Assembly (NCBI RefSeq): GCF_016862455.1
Contig: NZ_BOMZ01000026.1
Span: 124,001 to 188,000 of the forward strand
DNA length: 64,000 bases
Direction of reading: 5' to 3'
From: Actinoplanes utahensis
GTDB lineage: Bacteria; Actinomycetota; Actinomycetes; Mycobacteriales; Micromonosporaceae
Shown: positions 17,819 to 25,977 of the stretch, piece after piece
How the letters are laid out: every line of letters begins with the position of its first letter
How positions within the stretch are numbered: position 1 is the stretch's first letter
The notes under the pieces: generated by a model
Told to the model about the DNA's origin: nothing
Seen by the model: only the letters and a program-made list of their open reading frames with translations
The model's database searches: none
Program-made: the position numbers and the translations under genes

Positions 17819-20656
17819 TCAGGGTTCGGGGGTCTGGTCCGGGCGGACCAGAGGGGCCGGGGCGCCGTAGAGGTAGCCCTGCCCGAGCGGACTGCCCAGG
17901 GCGGCCATGGCGCGGGCACGTTCCTCGGTCTCCAGCCCTTCGGCGACGACGGTGACGCCCAGTTCGGCGCAGATGCGCAGGACCGACCGGCACAGGGCGC
18001 CGGCCCGGTCCGGGGAGACGTCCACGTCGGTCAGGGTGGAGTCGAGTTTGACGATGTCGACCGGGATGGCGTGCAACTGGGCGAGGGCGTTGTAGCCGCT
18101 GCCGAAGTCGTCGAGCGCCACCCGTACACCCAGGGATCGCAAACGTTCGACGAGTGCGGCGGCATAGGGCAGGTCGGGGATCCGCAGGGTCTCGGTGATC
18201 TCGATGATCAGGCGTTCGGCGGGGAGCCGGTGCCGGGTCAGCGCGGCCCGTACGGCGGCTTCCAGGCTCTGTCCGGCGAGCCGGCCGGCCGAGACGTTGA
18301 CGTGCACGTCGATGGGGCGGCCGTGCAACGCTTCCAGGGTGCGGGCGTCGGCGCAGGCCCGGTCCAGGACGAAGTCGTCGATCGCCGCGACCAGGCCGGT
18401 GCGTTCGGCCATCGTGACGAAGACGTCCGGGTGCACCGGGCCGGCCACCGGATCGGTCCAGCGGGCCAGCGCCTCCACGGCCACCGTCACGCCGTCGCGG
18501 AGCCGCACGATCGGCTGGTAGTGGACGTCGAACCCGGCGGCGGCCGGGGATCCGCCGGACAGTGCGCCCGCCAGCAGTTGTGGCAGGTCGGCGTGCGGGC
18601 CGGAGTCGCGCGGGCCGGTGTAACGGATCAGGTCGCCCTTGCCACGGCGTTTCACCGCGTACATGGCGGCGTCCGCGCGGCGCAGCAGGATGTCGGCGGA
18701 GAGACGGTCGCCGGGTTCGGCGGTGACCAGCCCGATGCTGACGCCGACGGTGATCGCGCGGCCGTCGAGCACGTACGGCTCCCGGAGGGTGGCAAGCACC
18801 CGCTGCCCGATCGCCTCCGCCTCAGCGGCCCACGACTCCGCGTCCATCATCGGCCCGGCCGCGTCCCCACCTGCCGAGCGGCTGTCCTCGTGCCCGGCGG
18901 AGTCAGACTGCGGGGAAGCCGAGGAAACCGCGGAGGCAGACTGCGGGGCGGCCGACGAAACCGCGGAAACAGCCGGCGAGGCCGCCGACGAAACCGCGGA
19001 AACAGCCGGCGAGGCCGCCGACGAAACCGCGGAGACACGCGGCGGAGAGGGCGAAGAAGCGGCGGAGACAGATGGCGGGGAGGCCGAGGCAGCGACGGAC
19101 GAGGACGAAGGGGGAACGGTAGAGGGGGTGGACGAAGCAGCGGCTGCAAGGGAAGCAGAACCCGAAGCGGGAGGGGAAGCAGAACCCGAAGCGGGAGCGG
19201 AAGCCGGCGCAGAACCGGAAGCAGAAGCAGCGGAGGCCGAGGGGGACCCCGTAGCGGGCACGGCGACGGAAGCGGTGGTGGAGGCGTCGTCGAAGGCGGC
19301 CTCGGAGACCCGTACCCCCGCTGCGGAAAGCACATAGCGTCGCTGCCGCAGCCCCGCATCGTCGCGGCGGCGCCATCGGACGCGGCGCCGGGGCGCCGGG
19401 ACTCCCAGCCCGCTCTGGTCCAGCACGATGGCGAACTCGTCGCCGCCGAGCCGCGCCACCAGGTCCTGGGACCGGACGCCGGCCCGCATCCGTTCGCCGA
19501 TGGCCTGCAGCACCCGGTCGCCGACCGCGTGCCCGAACGTGTCGTTGATCAGTTTGAAGTCGTCCAGGTCGGCGAAGAGCACCGCGACCGGGGTTCCCCG
19601 TTTCTGGTGGGCGTCGATCGCGAGTACGAGGCGTTCCCGGAAGAGCGCCCGGTTCGCGAGCCCGGTGAGCGGGTCGTGGTAGGCCTGGTGGTGCAGCCGC
19701 CGCTGGGCGGTGGCGACCCGGTCGAAGAGGACCGTGTTGTCCACGATGGTGATCATCTGGCGGGTCACCACGAGGGCGAGACCCAGCCAGCCGAGGTACG
19801 CCTCGAACGGCGTCAGCGATCCCCCGGTGGCGGTGCGGGCCACCAGCACGATCCCGACCACGATCACCGGGCCGTACGGCAGGAGCAGCCGGAACCAGTC
19901 ACGCTCCAGATGATCGGCCGTGGAGTAGGAGTGCGCCGGGCGGGTGGGGCTGAGCGCCGCCATCGCCAGGAACGCGGGCCCGAGCAGATGCCCGAGTCCT
20001 TCCAGCCACAGTGGCCCGGTCCCGAGCAGCCGAACGGTGTCGGCCACCCCGAAGGCGAGCAGCGCCGACCCGACGAGCCGCAGCGGCCGCCGGCCGGCCG
20101 GCGAGTCGGGCCGGGTGGTGAGCAGGAGCAGGACCATGGTGAACAGCACCAGGTCGGCGACGAGGTAGAGCAGTTGGAAGAGCGGGAGCCCGGGCGAGAC
20201 CGGCAGCACCGACCAGCCGAGGGCGAGCACCGATCCGGTGATCAGCACGCTGTCGATGACGAGGGCGATCTGGTCGCGCGCCGGGGAGGTGGGCACCGTA
20301 CGCGGCCGGGTGTGCACCGCCCCGAGCAGCCCGATCAGCATGCAGGCGGGCAGTACGAAGAGGCCGACGTCGGTGAACCGGTCCCGGTCGAGTCCGGTGA
20401 CGTCCTGGACGACCCACCAGAGCCGGTTCGCCGACCAGACGAGCAGTCCTCCGCCGGCGAGCAGTCGCCAGCGCCGCGGCATGCCGGCCCGGCCGCGTCC
20501 CACGTTCAGGCAGACGAGGGCCGCGAGGAGGCCGGCCACCAGTTGCGCCGTGTCGGTGAAGAGGCGGGGCGTGCCGAGGACGAGTTCGCCGATGGCGACC
20601 ACACCCAGGGTGAACGCCAGCGTGCCGAGCAGTCGCGCCGTCGTGATCACCACCAA
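17819..20656 (-). CDS. Membrane GGDEF-EAL protein with large insertion in the GGDEF domain
   Basis: 945 residues. An N-terminal region (about 1-300) has some eight TM segments. A diguanylate cyclase domain follows with HDPLTGLANR, FADLDDFKLINDTFGH and GGDEF at 404-408. The rest of this domain (LREPYVLDGRAITVGVSIG, RRADAAMYAVKRRGKGD) resumes only after about residue 603; residues 420-602 are Ser/Ala/Pro low-complexity with an 11-residue tandem repeat. An EAL phosphodiesterase domain follows (E728-A-L, NVSAGRL, EITET, DDFGSGYNAL, EGLETEE) with catalytic residues present. It should make and/or degrade c-di-GMP. Start codons are TTG 20656 or GTG 20653/20650. It lies 41 bases after the PP2C gene. 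Confidence 0.9.
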   Translation of the reverse strand: MVVITTARLLGTLAFTLGVVAIGELVLGTPRLFTDTAQLVAGLLAALVCLNVGRGRAGMPRRWRLLAGGGLLVWSANRLWWVVQDVTGLDRDRFTDVGLFVLPACMLIGLLGAVHTRPRTVPTSPARDQIALVIDSVLITGSVLALGWSVLPVSPGLPLFQLLYLVADLVLFTMVLLLLTTRPDSPAGRRPLRLVGSALLAFGVADTVRLLGTGPLWLEGLGHLLGPAFLAMAALSPTRPAHSYSTADHLERDWFRLLLPYGPVIVVGIVLVARTATGGSLTPFEAYLGWLGLALVVTRQMITIVDNTVLFDRVATAQRRLHHQAYHDPLTGLANRALFRERLVLAIDAHQKRGTPVAVLFADLDDFKLINDTFGHAVGDRVLQAIGERMRAGVRSQDLVARLGGDEFAIVLDQSGLGVPAPRRRVRWRRRDDAGLRQRRYVLSAAGVRVSEAAFDDASTTASVAVPATGSPSASAASASGSAPASAPASGSASPPASGSASLAAAASSTPSTVPPSSSSVAASASPPSVSAASSPSPPRVSAVSSAASPAVSAVSSAASPAVSAVSSAAPQSASAVSSASPQSDSAGHEDSRSAGGDAAGPMMDAESWAAEAEAIGQRVLATLREPYVLDGRAITVGVSIGLVTAEPGDRLSADILLRRADAAMYAVKRRGKGDLIRYTGPRDSGPHADLPQLLAGALSGGSPAAAGFDVHYQPIVRLRDGVTVAVEALARWTDPVAGPVHPDVFVTMAERTGLVAAIDDFVLDRACADARTLEALHGRPIDVHVNVSAGRLAGQSLEAAVRAALTRHRLPAERLIIEITETLRIPDLPYAAALVERLRSLGVRVALDDFGSGYNALAQLHAIPVDIVKLDSTLTDVDVSPDRAGALCRSVLRICAELGVTVVAEGLETEERARAMAALGSPLGQGYLYGAPAPLVRPDQTPEP
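18930..19035. repeat. 33-bp in-frame tandem repeat within the GGDEF insertion
   Basis: Two near-perfect copies plus diverged flanking copies of a 33-base unit (GCCGACGAAACCGCGGAAAC and 13 further bases). On the coding minus strand they give the 11-residue repeat ASPAVSAVSSA. The unit length preserves frame. Confidence 0.85.
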
Positions 20657-20697
20657 GTTCCGGGCCGCGCGGGATGCGGCCGGAGTAAAATACCTGC

Positions 20698-21420
20698 TCA
20701 GTCCCCGGAGGTCACGTCAGCGATGATCACGGTGACGTTGTCCGGCCCGCCGCCACGCAGAGCGAGATCGATGAGCCGCTCCGCACACGACTTCGGGTCC
20801 GGGGTCGTCCGCAGTTCCTCTTCGAGGATAGGGTCCGGGACCACACCGGTGAGACCGTCGCTGCACAGCAGCCAGCGGTCGCCGCGCTGCGGCTCCACGA
20901 TGACGTAGGCGGGGGTGACCGGCTCGCCCTGGAGGACCCGGGTGACGACGGCCCGCCGCGGGTGGGCGGCGGCCTCCTCCGGCTTGATCAGACCCTGGTC
21001 GACGAGCATCTGGACGTACGTGTCGTCCTTGGTGAGCTGGTTGAGCCGGCCGGCGCGCAGCAGGTAGGCCCGGGAGTCGCCGACGTGGGCCATCGCCGCG
21101 CGCTCGCCGTTGAAGAGGACCGCCGTCAGCGTGGTCCCCATGCCCTGGAGCGACGGGTCGGCGGCCACCTGCTCCGCGATCCGGCCGTTGGCGAGCTCGA
21201 GGGCCCGGTGCAGGGCGTCCATCTGGTGCTCGGTGGGGATGAACGTGTTGAGCGAGACCATGGCTTCGATGGCGATCCGGCTGGCCAGATCGCCGGCGGC
21301 CATGCCGCCCATGCCGTCGGCGACGACGAGGAGCTGATCACTGGCGAAGTGACAGTCCTCGTTGTTGCTCCGGACGTGTCCTTGGTCGGTGACGGCCGCC
21401 CACCGGAGGTACAAGGTCAT
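20698..21420 (-). CDS. PP2C-family serine/threonine phosphatase
   Basis: A 240-residue soluble PPM phosphatase. It has the metal-binding motifs VRSNNED, VVADGMGG, HVGDSRAYL, LLCSDGLTG and GGPDNVTVII, all intact, as in PstP/Stp enzymes that dephosphorylate Ser/Thr-kinase targets. The ATG at 21420 (MTLYLRWAAVTDQG) fits the domain. It lies 81 bases after the multi-TM gene and 41 before the GGDEF-EAL gene. No kinase is encoded nearby. Confidence 0.9.
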   Translation of the reverse strand: MTLYLRWAAVTDQGHVRSNNEDCHFASDQLLVVADGMGGMAAGDLASRIAIEAMVSLNTFIPTEHQMDALHRALELANGRIAEQVAADPSLQGMGTTLTAVLFNGERAAMAHVGDSRAYLLRAGRLNQLTKDDTYVQMLVDQGLIKPEEAAAHPRRAVVTRVLQGEPVTPAYVIVEPQRGDRWLLCSDGLTGVVPDPILEEELRTTPDPKSCAERLIDLALRGGGPDNVTVIIADVTSGD

Positions 21421-21501
21421 GGCGTGCAGCCTGCCAGGTCGGCGCCAACCTGTCTGCACGTGGTGGGCGGCATGTCGCACATGTCGTTGCTGAAAATACA
21501 C

Positions 21502-22542
21502 TCAACCCCGGTCACGCGGCCGTCCCAGGCACCTCGGATCGATCTCGGCCACCGGCCGCGTCGGTGCGATCCACTCCAGCGCCGGCGCCTCGACCGGCCA
21601 GCCGCGGACCGTCAGGCCACTGTGCGGGGTGTCGTCCGCCTGGGGACACAGGGTCTTCGACCGGACCTCGCCGTTGGGGATGAAGGTGACCTGCCCGGTG
21701 GATTCGAGCATCGTGGTGGAGGTGTCGTCGACCGCGATGAGCTGGCCGCGCACCACCCGTACCGGCTCTCCCGCGGTGACCACCTCGATGGCGCTGTCCG
21801 GCAGCACCGGCGCGCGCAGGAAGGCGACGCCGACCATGAACGGCATGGCGAAGGCGACCGCGACGGCCGGCCATTGGGTGGCGATCCGGGCCCAGCGTTC
21901 CGGGACGGGCCCGGTGAGGGCCGGGCCGAAGAGCGGAGGAGCCGCCAGCAGTACGGCCGTCGCGTAATCCCCGGCCCGTACCGCCGCGACCACTCCCGGC
22001 CACACGAAGATCCACACCAGGATCGCGGTGAGGATCGGCACCCCCAGCGTGATCCACCGCATCACCCACGGCTCGCCCTGTTCGCCCTGCACCGCGGTCA
22101 GCCCGAGGATCGCCACGACCAGCATCATCAGCAGCGGCAGCATGCGCAGCTGCCAGGTGAAGGCGGCGATTCCGACGGCGATCACCACGACCCAGCCGGG
22201 CATCCGCAGCGCGGCCACCGCGAGGAACGACGTGGCGGTCCGCCCGGGCACGCTGACCAGGGCGATGCCGCCGAGCACCCGGATCAGCAGGATGGCCGCC
22301 GGGATGGTCCAGCTGAGGGTGATGAAGAGCGCGCCGAGCATGCCGAGCGGGTTGATGTACTGCACCAGCAGCAGCATCGTCGGCAGGTCCTGGCGGCTCA
22401 GGTACCACAGTCGCAGCACCAGCAGCAGCAGCGGGAACCCCGGCAGCACGGCGAGCAGCCAGTTGAGCTCGGCCCGGTAGCGTTGCCGGGGCAGCGCCCG
22501 CTCCTTGGACACCGCGCCGCTGTGGATCTCGAAGTCGCTCAT
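21502..22542 (-). CDS. Multi-pass membrane protein of the signalling operon, unknown
   Basis: 346 residues. After a short cytoplasmic N-terminus there are about eight hydrophobic helices between residues 25 and 245. A C-terminal hydrophilic domain (about 250-346) contains VRGQLIAVDDTSTTML and a Cys in KTLCPQADD and is probably outside the cell. I recognise no family. The ATG overlaps the stop of the solute-binding-protein gene by four bases, so the two proteins are likely made in equal amounts and may form one complex. Confidence 0.7.
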   Translation of the reverse strand: MSDFEIHSGAVSKERALPRQRYRAELNWLLAVLPGFPLLLLVLRLWYLSRQDLPTMLLLVQYINPLGMLGALFITLSWTIPAAILLIRVLGGIALVSVPGRTATSFLAVAALRMPGWVVVIAVGIAAFTWQLRMLPLLMMLVVAILGLTAVQGEQGEPWVMRWITLGVPILTAILVWIFVWPGVVAAVRAGDYATAVLLAAPPLFGPALTGPVPERWARIATQWPAVAVAFAMPFMVGVAFLRAPVLPDSAIEVVTAGEPVRVVRGQLIAVDDTSTTMLESTGQVTFIPNGEVRSKTLCPQADDTPHSGLTVRGWPVEAPALEWIAPTRPVAEIDPRCLGRPRDRG

Positions 22543-23723
22543 CCCAGCGGGTCCTCCCACGGCAGGAAGCCCACCTCGGGCCGTTCCACCCGCGGCTGTT
22601 CCCCGACCGCGACCGGGGTCTTCTTCTTCGGGTCGATCTCGGACTGCAGATTCTTCTCGTACGCCTTCTCCCACCGGCTGTCCTCAGGATCGGCGAAGGA
22701 GCGGTAGAGGGTCAGGTTGACGAGGGTCTCCAGAGCCGGGTTCTCCCCGACGTTGACGCCCCACCGTTCGTTGGACTCCAGGCCCAGATCCCAGTGCTCG
22801 TACTTGTCGGGGAACTCGTGCTTCCAGCCGGCCAGGATGGCCGCGTCGGTGCTGACCGCCTCCACGTCGCCCGCGTCCAGCGCGGCGAAGCACTCCCGGA
22901 CCCGGTTCTTCTGGGTCACCTTCGCCTTGGCCTTGTCCAGCGCGGTCTGGCTGGTGGAGGTGGAGAGGGTGCAGACCCGCTGGTTCTCCAGATCCTGCAA
23001 CGCGGAGACGGGCCGATGACCCTTCAGCGTGATCACCGACTGCTCGGTGTACAGGTAGGGCTGGGAGAACCGTACGCCCGCGCTCTTCCGGTCCGTCGTG
23101 ATGCTGTAACTGGCGATCACCAGCTGGACCGGCACCCGGTCACCGGTGGTCGGGTCGGCGGCCTGCATGCGGGCCCGGTCCTCGCTCTCCAGGCCGTAGA
23201 AGCGCACGTCGGCCCGGCGGAACCCGAGGTCCTCGGCGATCATGTAGGCCACGTCGATGTCGAACCCGGACCAGATCCTCTTCTCCTGGTCGTAGTACGC
23301 GGTGCCGTACTGGTCGTCCTTGACCCCGATCCGCAGCACCGGCCACGTGTCGACTCCGGCTTGCGCGCGCAGTTCGGCCACCGACGGCGGCCCGCCGACC
23401 AGCAGCCGCCCCAGGGCCACCGCCAGGGTCAGCACGATCAGCAGCCCGAGGCCGGCCAGCCGCCACGCCTTGAACCGGTACTCCCGGTCGTCCACCAGCT
23501 CCCGCTCGACCTCGGAGAAGACCTCCTCGATCACGTCCTGCTGGGCGATGTTCGCCGAGGCGATCTCCTCGGCGGTCGCCTCGGGCGCGCCGGGCGGCGG
23601 CGGTGGCGGGCTGCGCAGCAGCATCCGGATCAGCTCCGGCGCGAACTGCCGAGGCAACCGCCACGACACCGGCGGCGGCGCCGGCCGCCGTACCGTCTCG
23701 TCGCCGTTGTCGTATTCGGCCAT
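22539..23723 (-). CDS. Membrane-anchored solute-binding (PBPb, glutamate/glutamine-like) sensor protein
   Basis: 394 residues. A cytoplasmic N-terminal region (1-85) has a run of six prolines at 39-44 and an acidic helix. One TM helix follows at about 88-108, then a type-II periplasmic binding domain (about 129-365): RIGVKDDQYG, SGFDIDVAYMIAEDLGF, ASYSITTDRKSAGVRFSQPY and GDVEAVSTDAAI. Transport binding proteins are usually secreted lipoproteins; here the domain is tied to a cytoplasmic tail and no ABC genes are near, which suggests sensing. It recalls the GlnH/GlnX amino-acid sensing pair of mycobacteria, by analogy only. GGAAGGA precedes the ATG. Confidence 0.78.
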   Translation of the reverse strand: MAEYDNGDETVRRPAPPPVSWRLPRQFAPELIRMLLRSPPPPPPGAPEATAEEIASANIAQQDVIEEVFSEVERELVDDREYRFKAWRLAGLGLLIVLTLAVALGRLLVGGPPSVAELRAQAGVDTWPVLRIGVKDDQYGTAYYDQEKRIWSGFDIDVAYMIAEDLGFRRADVRFYGLESEDRARMQAADPTTGDRVPVQLVIASYSITTDRKSAGVRFSQPYLYTEQSVITLKGHRPVSALQDLENQRVCTLSTSTSQTALDKAKAKVTQKNRVRECFAALDAGDVEAVSTDAAILAGWKHEFPDKYEHWDLGLESNERWGVNVGENPALETLVNLTLYRSFADPEDSRWEKAYEKNLQSEIDPKKKTPVAVGEQPRVERPEVGFLPWEDPLG

Positions 23724-23768
23724 GCACCCGTCCTTCCGTCCTCAGACAGGTCATGGTGCACGACAATC

Positions 23769-24152
23769 TCAGGGAACGGGATCCCCCGTACCGTAGGGGA
23801 CACCCGGACGGCATCGTGCCAGCCGGGCCGCGGTCAGCCGCAGGCCGGCGGCGAGTCCATGCTTGTCGATGGCCTGAAGGGCATAGGCGCTGCACGTGGG
23901 CCGGTAACGACAGCGGGTGGGCAGGCGCGGGGAGACGACGCGGTAGCCGCGGATGGCGCGCGTCACGGCCCGTTCCCCGAGAGATCCCCGAGCGGGGGTA
24001 CGGGCCAGCAGAGCCGTGAACCGCATCATCATGCTCAGCGAGAAGCAGTCGCAGCCCGGGATGTCGCAGTCGCAACTCGGGCTGTCACAGCCCGGGTCGC
24101 AGGTGCTCGAGTTCTTCTTTTTCTTCCGCTTCCGCGACTTCCACACGCTCAC
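23769..24152 (-). CDS. yidD: Membrane protein insertion efficiency factor YidD
   Basis: 127 residues. The C-terminal 80 are the YidD domain with the diagnostic SPRLPTRCRYRPTCSAYA at 74-91. The N-terminus is longer than in E. coli YidD: a lysine-rich patch (RKRKKKKN, 7-14) and then CDPGCDSPSCDCDIPGCDC at 18-36, seven cysteines in 19 residues. Starting at Met41-43 would remove this part, so the extension is probable, not certain. YidD helps YidC-dependent membrane insertion; it is isolated here from the usual rnpA-yidC genes. Confidence 0.85.
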   Translation of the reverse strand: MSVWKSRKRKKKKNSSTCDPGCDSPSCDCDIPGCDCFSLSMMMRFTALLARTPARGSLGERAVTRAIRGYRVVSPRLPTRCRYRPTCSAYALQAIDKHGLAAGLRLTAARLARCRPGVPYGTGDPVP

Positions 24153-24249
24153 GGATCACATGATCGCTCACACCCGCCAGATGAAAGTCGACGGATGGGC
24201 GGCCGGGGCCACGCGGAACGGAGCCCGCGCGGCCTCGGCCGGAACCACG

Positions 24250-25977
24250 TCAGCGGACGGAGACCACCGCCGCGCTCTCCGGCGGGAGCACCAGCCGGTC
24301 CCGTTCGACGATGACGCCGGGTGAGGTGGCCAGCAGCACCGACCGCGGCAGCGCCCGGACGCTCACCGTCTGCGGCGTCTCCGCGAGGTTCGCCGCGACC
24401 ACGGTCGGCCCGCGCCGGATCACCACGTGCTGGTCGCCGTGCCACACCTCGACCTTGTGCAGCCAGGGATCGCTGAGCCCGGGCGTGCTCCGGCGCAGCC
24501 TGATCAGCTTGCGGTACAGCTCGAGGATCTCGGCGTGCCCCGGCTTGCCCGGCTCGGACCAGTCCAGCTTGGACCGCTCGAAGGTCGCCGGGTCCTGCGG
24601 GTCGGGCACTTCGGCCTCGGACCAGCCGTGTGCGGCGAACTCCTTGCGCCGCCCGTTCTGCACGGCGGCGGCCAGGTCGGGCTCGGGGTGGGAGGTGAAG
24701 TACTGCCAGGGACTGCTGGCGGCCCACTCCTCACCCATGAAGAGCATCGGGGTGAACGGCGAGGTGAGCAGCAGGGTGGCGCCGACCTTGAGCAGGCCGG
24801 GCGACAGGGTGGCGGTGAGCCGGTCGCCGATCGCCCGGTTGCCGATCTGGTCGTGGTTCTGCAGGAAGGTGACGAACCGGTGGCCGGCTGTGCGCTGCCG
24901 GTCGACCGGCCGACCGTGCCGCCGTCCCCGGAACGACGACCAGGTGCCGGCGTGGAAGAAGGCGCCTTCGAGCACCGTACGCAAGCAGTCGAGCGACCCG
25001 AAGTCCCCGTAGTAGCCCTGCCGCTCCCCGGTGAGCAGCGTGTGCAGGGCGTGGTGGACGTCGTCGTCCCACTGGGCGTGCAGCCCGTACCCCCCGGCTT
25101 CGCGTGGGGTGATCAGTTTCGCGTCGTTGAGGTCCGACTCGGCGATCAGCGACAGTGGCCGGCGCAGCTCGGTGGAGAGGGTCTCCACCTCGACCGCCAT
25201 CTGCTCGAGCAGGTGGACGGCGCCCTCGTCGTGCAGCGCGTGCACGGCGTCCAGCCGCAGGCCGTCGATGTGGTAGTCGCGCAGCCACATCAGCACGCTG
25301 TCCACGATGTAGCGCCGGACCTCCTCCGAGCCGGGCCCGTCCAGGTTGACCGAGCTGCCCCAGGCGTTGCTGCCGCTGCTCAGGTAGGGCGCGAACATCG
25401 GCGCGTAGGCGCCGCTGGGCCCGAAGTGGTTGTAGACCACGTCGAGCACCACGCCGAGGCCCTTGGCGTGCGCCGCGTCGACGAACCGCTTCAGACCGTC
25501 GGGCCCGCCGTACGCCTCGTGCGGGGCGAACCAGCAGACCCCGTCGTAACCCCAGTTGTAGGTGCCGTTGAACGCGTTGACCGGCAGCAGCTCGACCAGG
25601 TCGACACCGAGGTCGACGAGGTGGTCGAGGCGCTCGATCGCGGAGTCGAAGGTGCCCTCCGGGGTGAACGTGCCGATGTGCAGCTCGTAGAGCACCGAGC
25701 CGGGCAGCTGCCGTCCGGTCCACCCCTGGTCGGTCCAGGCGAACGCGGAGTGGTCGTAGACCCGGCTGAGGCCGTGCACACCGTCCGGCTGCCAGGGCGA
25801 CCGCGGGTCGGGAAGCGGTTTCTCCTGGTCGGGGAGGATGAACCCGTAGTCGGTGACGTCCGGGTCGGGGACGTCGACGTGCCACCAGCCGTCCTCGCCG
25901 GCCTCCATCGCGAAGTCCCGGTCGCCCAGGCGGAGCTTGACGGGCTTTTCCGGCGCCCAGACCGAGAAGACAGTCAT
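24250..25977 (-). CDS. treZ: Malto-oligosyltrehalose trehalohydrolase
   Basis: A 575-residue GH13 enzyme that releases trehalose from maltooligosyl-trehalose made by TreY. It has an N-terminal beta domain (1-90), nucleophile D243 in GLRLDAVHAL, acid/base E280 in LIAESDLND, and LQNHDQIGNRAIG as the third catalytic region. The ATG at 25977 overlaps the treY stop (ATGA), showing coupling. It is the last gene of glgX-treY-treZ. Confidence 0.95.
   Translation of the reverse strand: MTVFSVWAPEKPVKLRLGDRDFAMEAGEDGWWHVDVPDPDVTDYGFILPDQEKPLPDPRSPWQPDGVHGLSRVYDHSAFAWTDQGWTGRQLPGSVLYELHIGTFTPEGTFDSAIERLDHLVDLGVDLVELLPVNAFNGTYNWGYDGVCWFAPHEAYGGPDGLKRFVDAAHAKGLGVVLDVVYNHFGPSGAYAPMFAPYLSSGSNAWGSSVNLDGPGSEEVRRYIVDSVLMWLRDYHIDGLRLDAVHALHDEGAVHLLEQMAVEVETLSTELRRPLSLIAESDLNDAKLITPREAGGYGLHAQWDDDVHHALHTLLTGERQGYYGDFGSLDCLRTVLEGAFFHAGTWSSFRGRRHGRPVDRQRTAGHRFVTFLQNHDQIGNRAIGDRLTATLSPGLLKVGATLLLTSPFTPMLFMGEEWAASSPWQYFTSHPEPDLAAAVQNGRRKEFAAHGWSEAEVPDPQDPATFERSKLDWSEPGKPGHAEILELYRKLIRLRRSTPGLSDPWLHKVEVWHGDQHVVIRRGPTVVAANLAETPQTVSVRALPRSVLLATSPGVIVERDRLVLPPESAAVVSVR

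Noticed and set aside
17210..20908. A 1232-codon open frame on the plus strand antisense to the GGDEF-EAL and PP2C genes
   Set aside because: It is Arg/Gly/Pro/His-rich with no domain, crosses the non-coding 61-bp array and hairpin, and mirrors high third-position GC of the real minus-strand genes.
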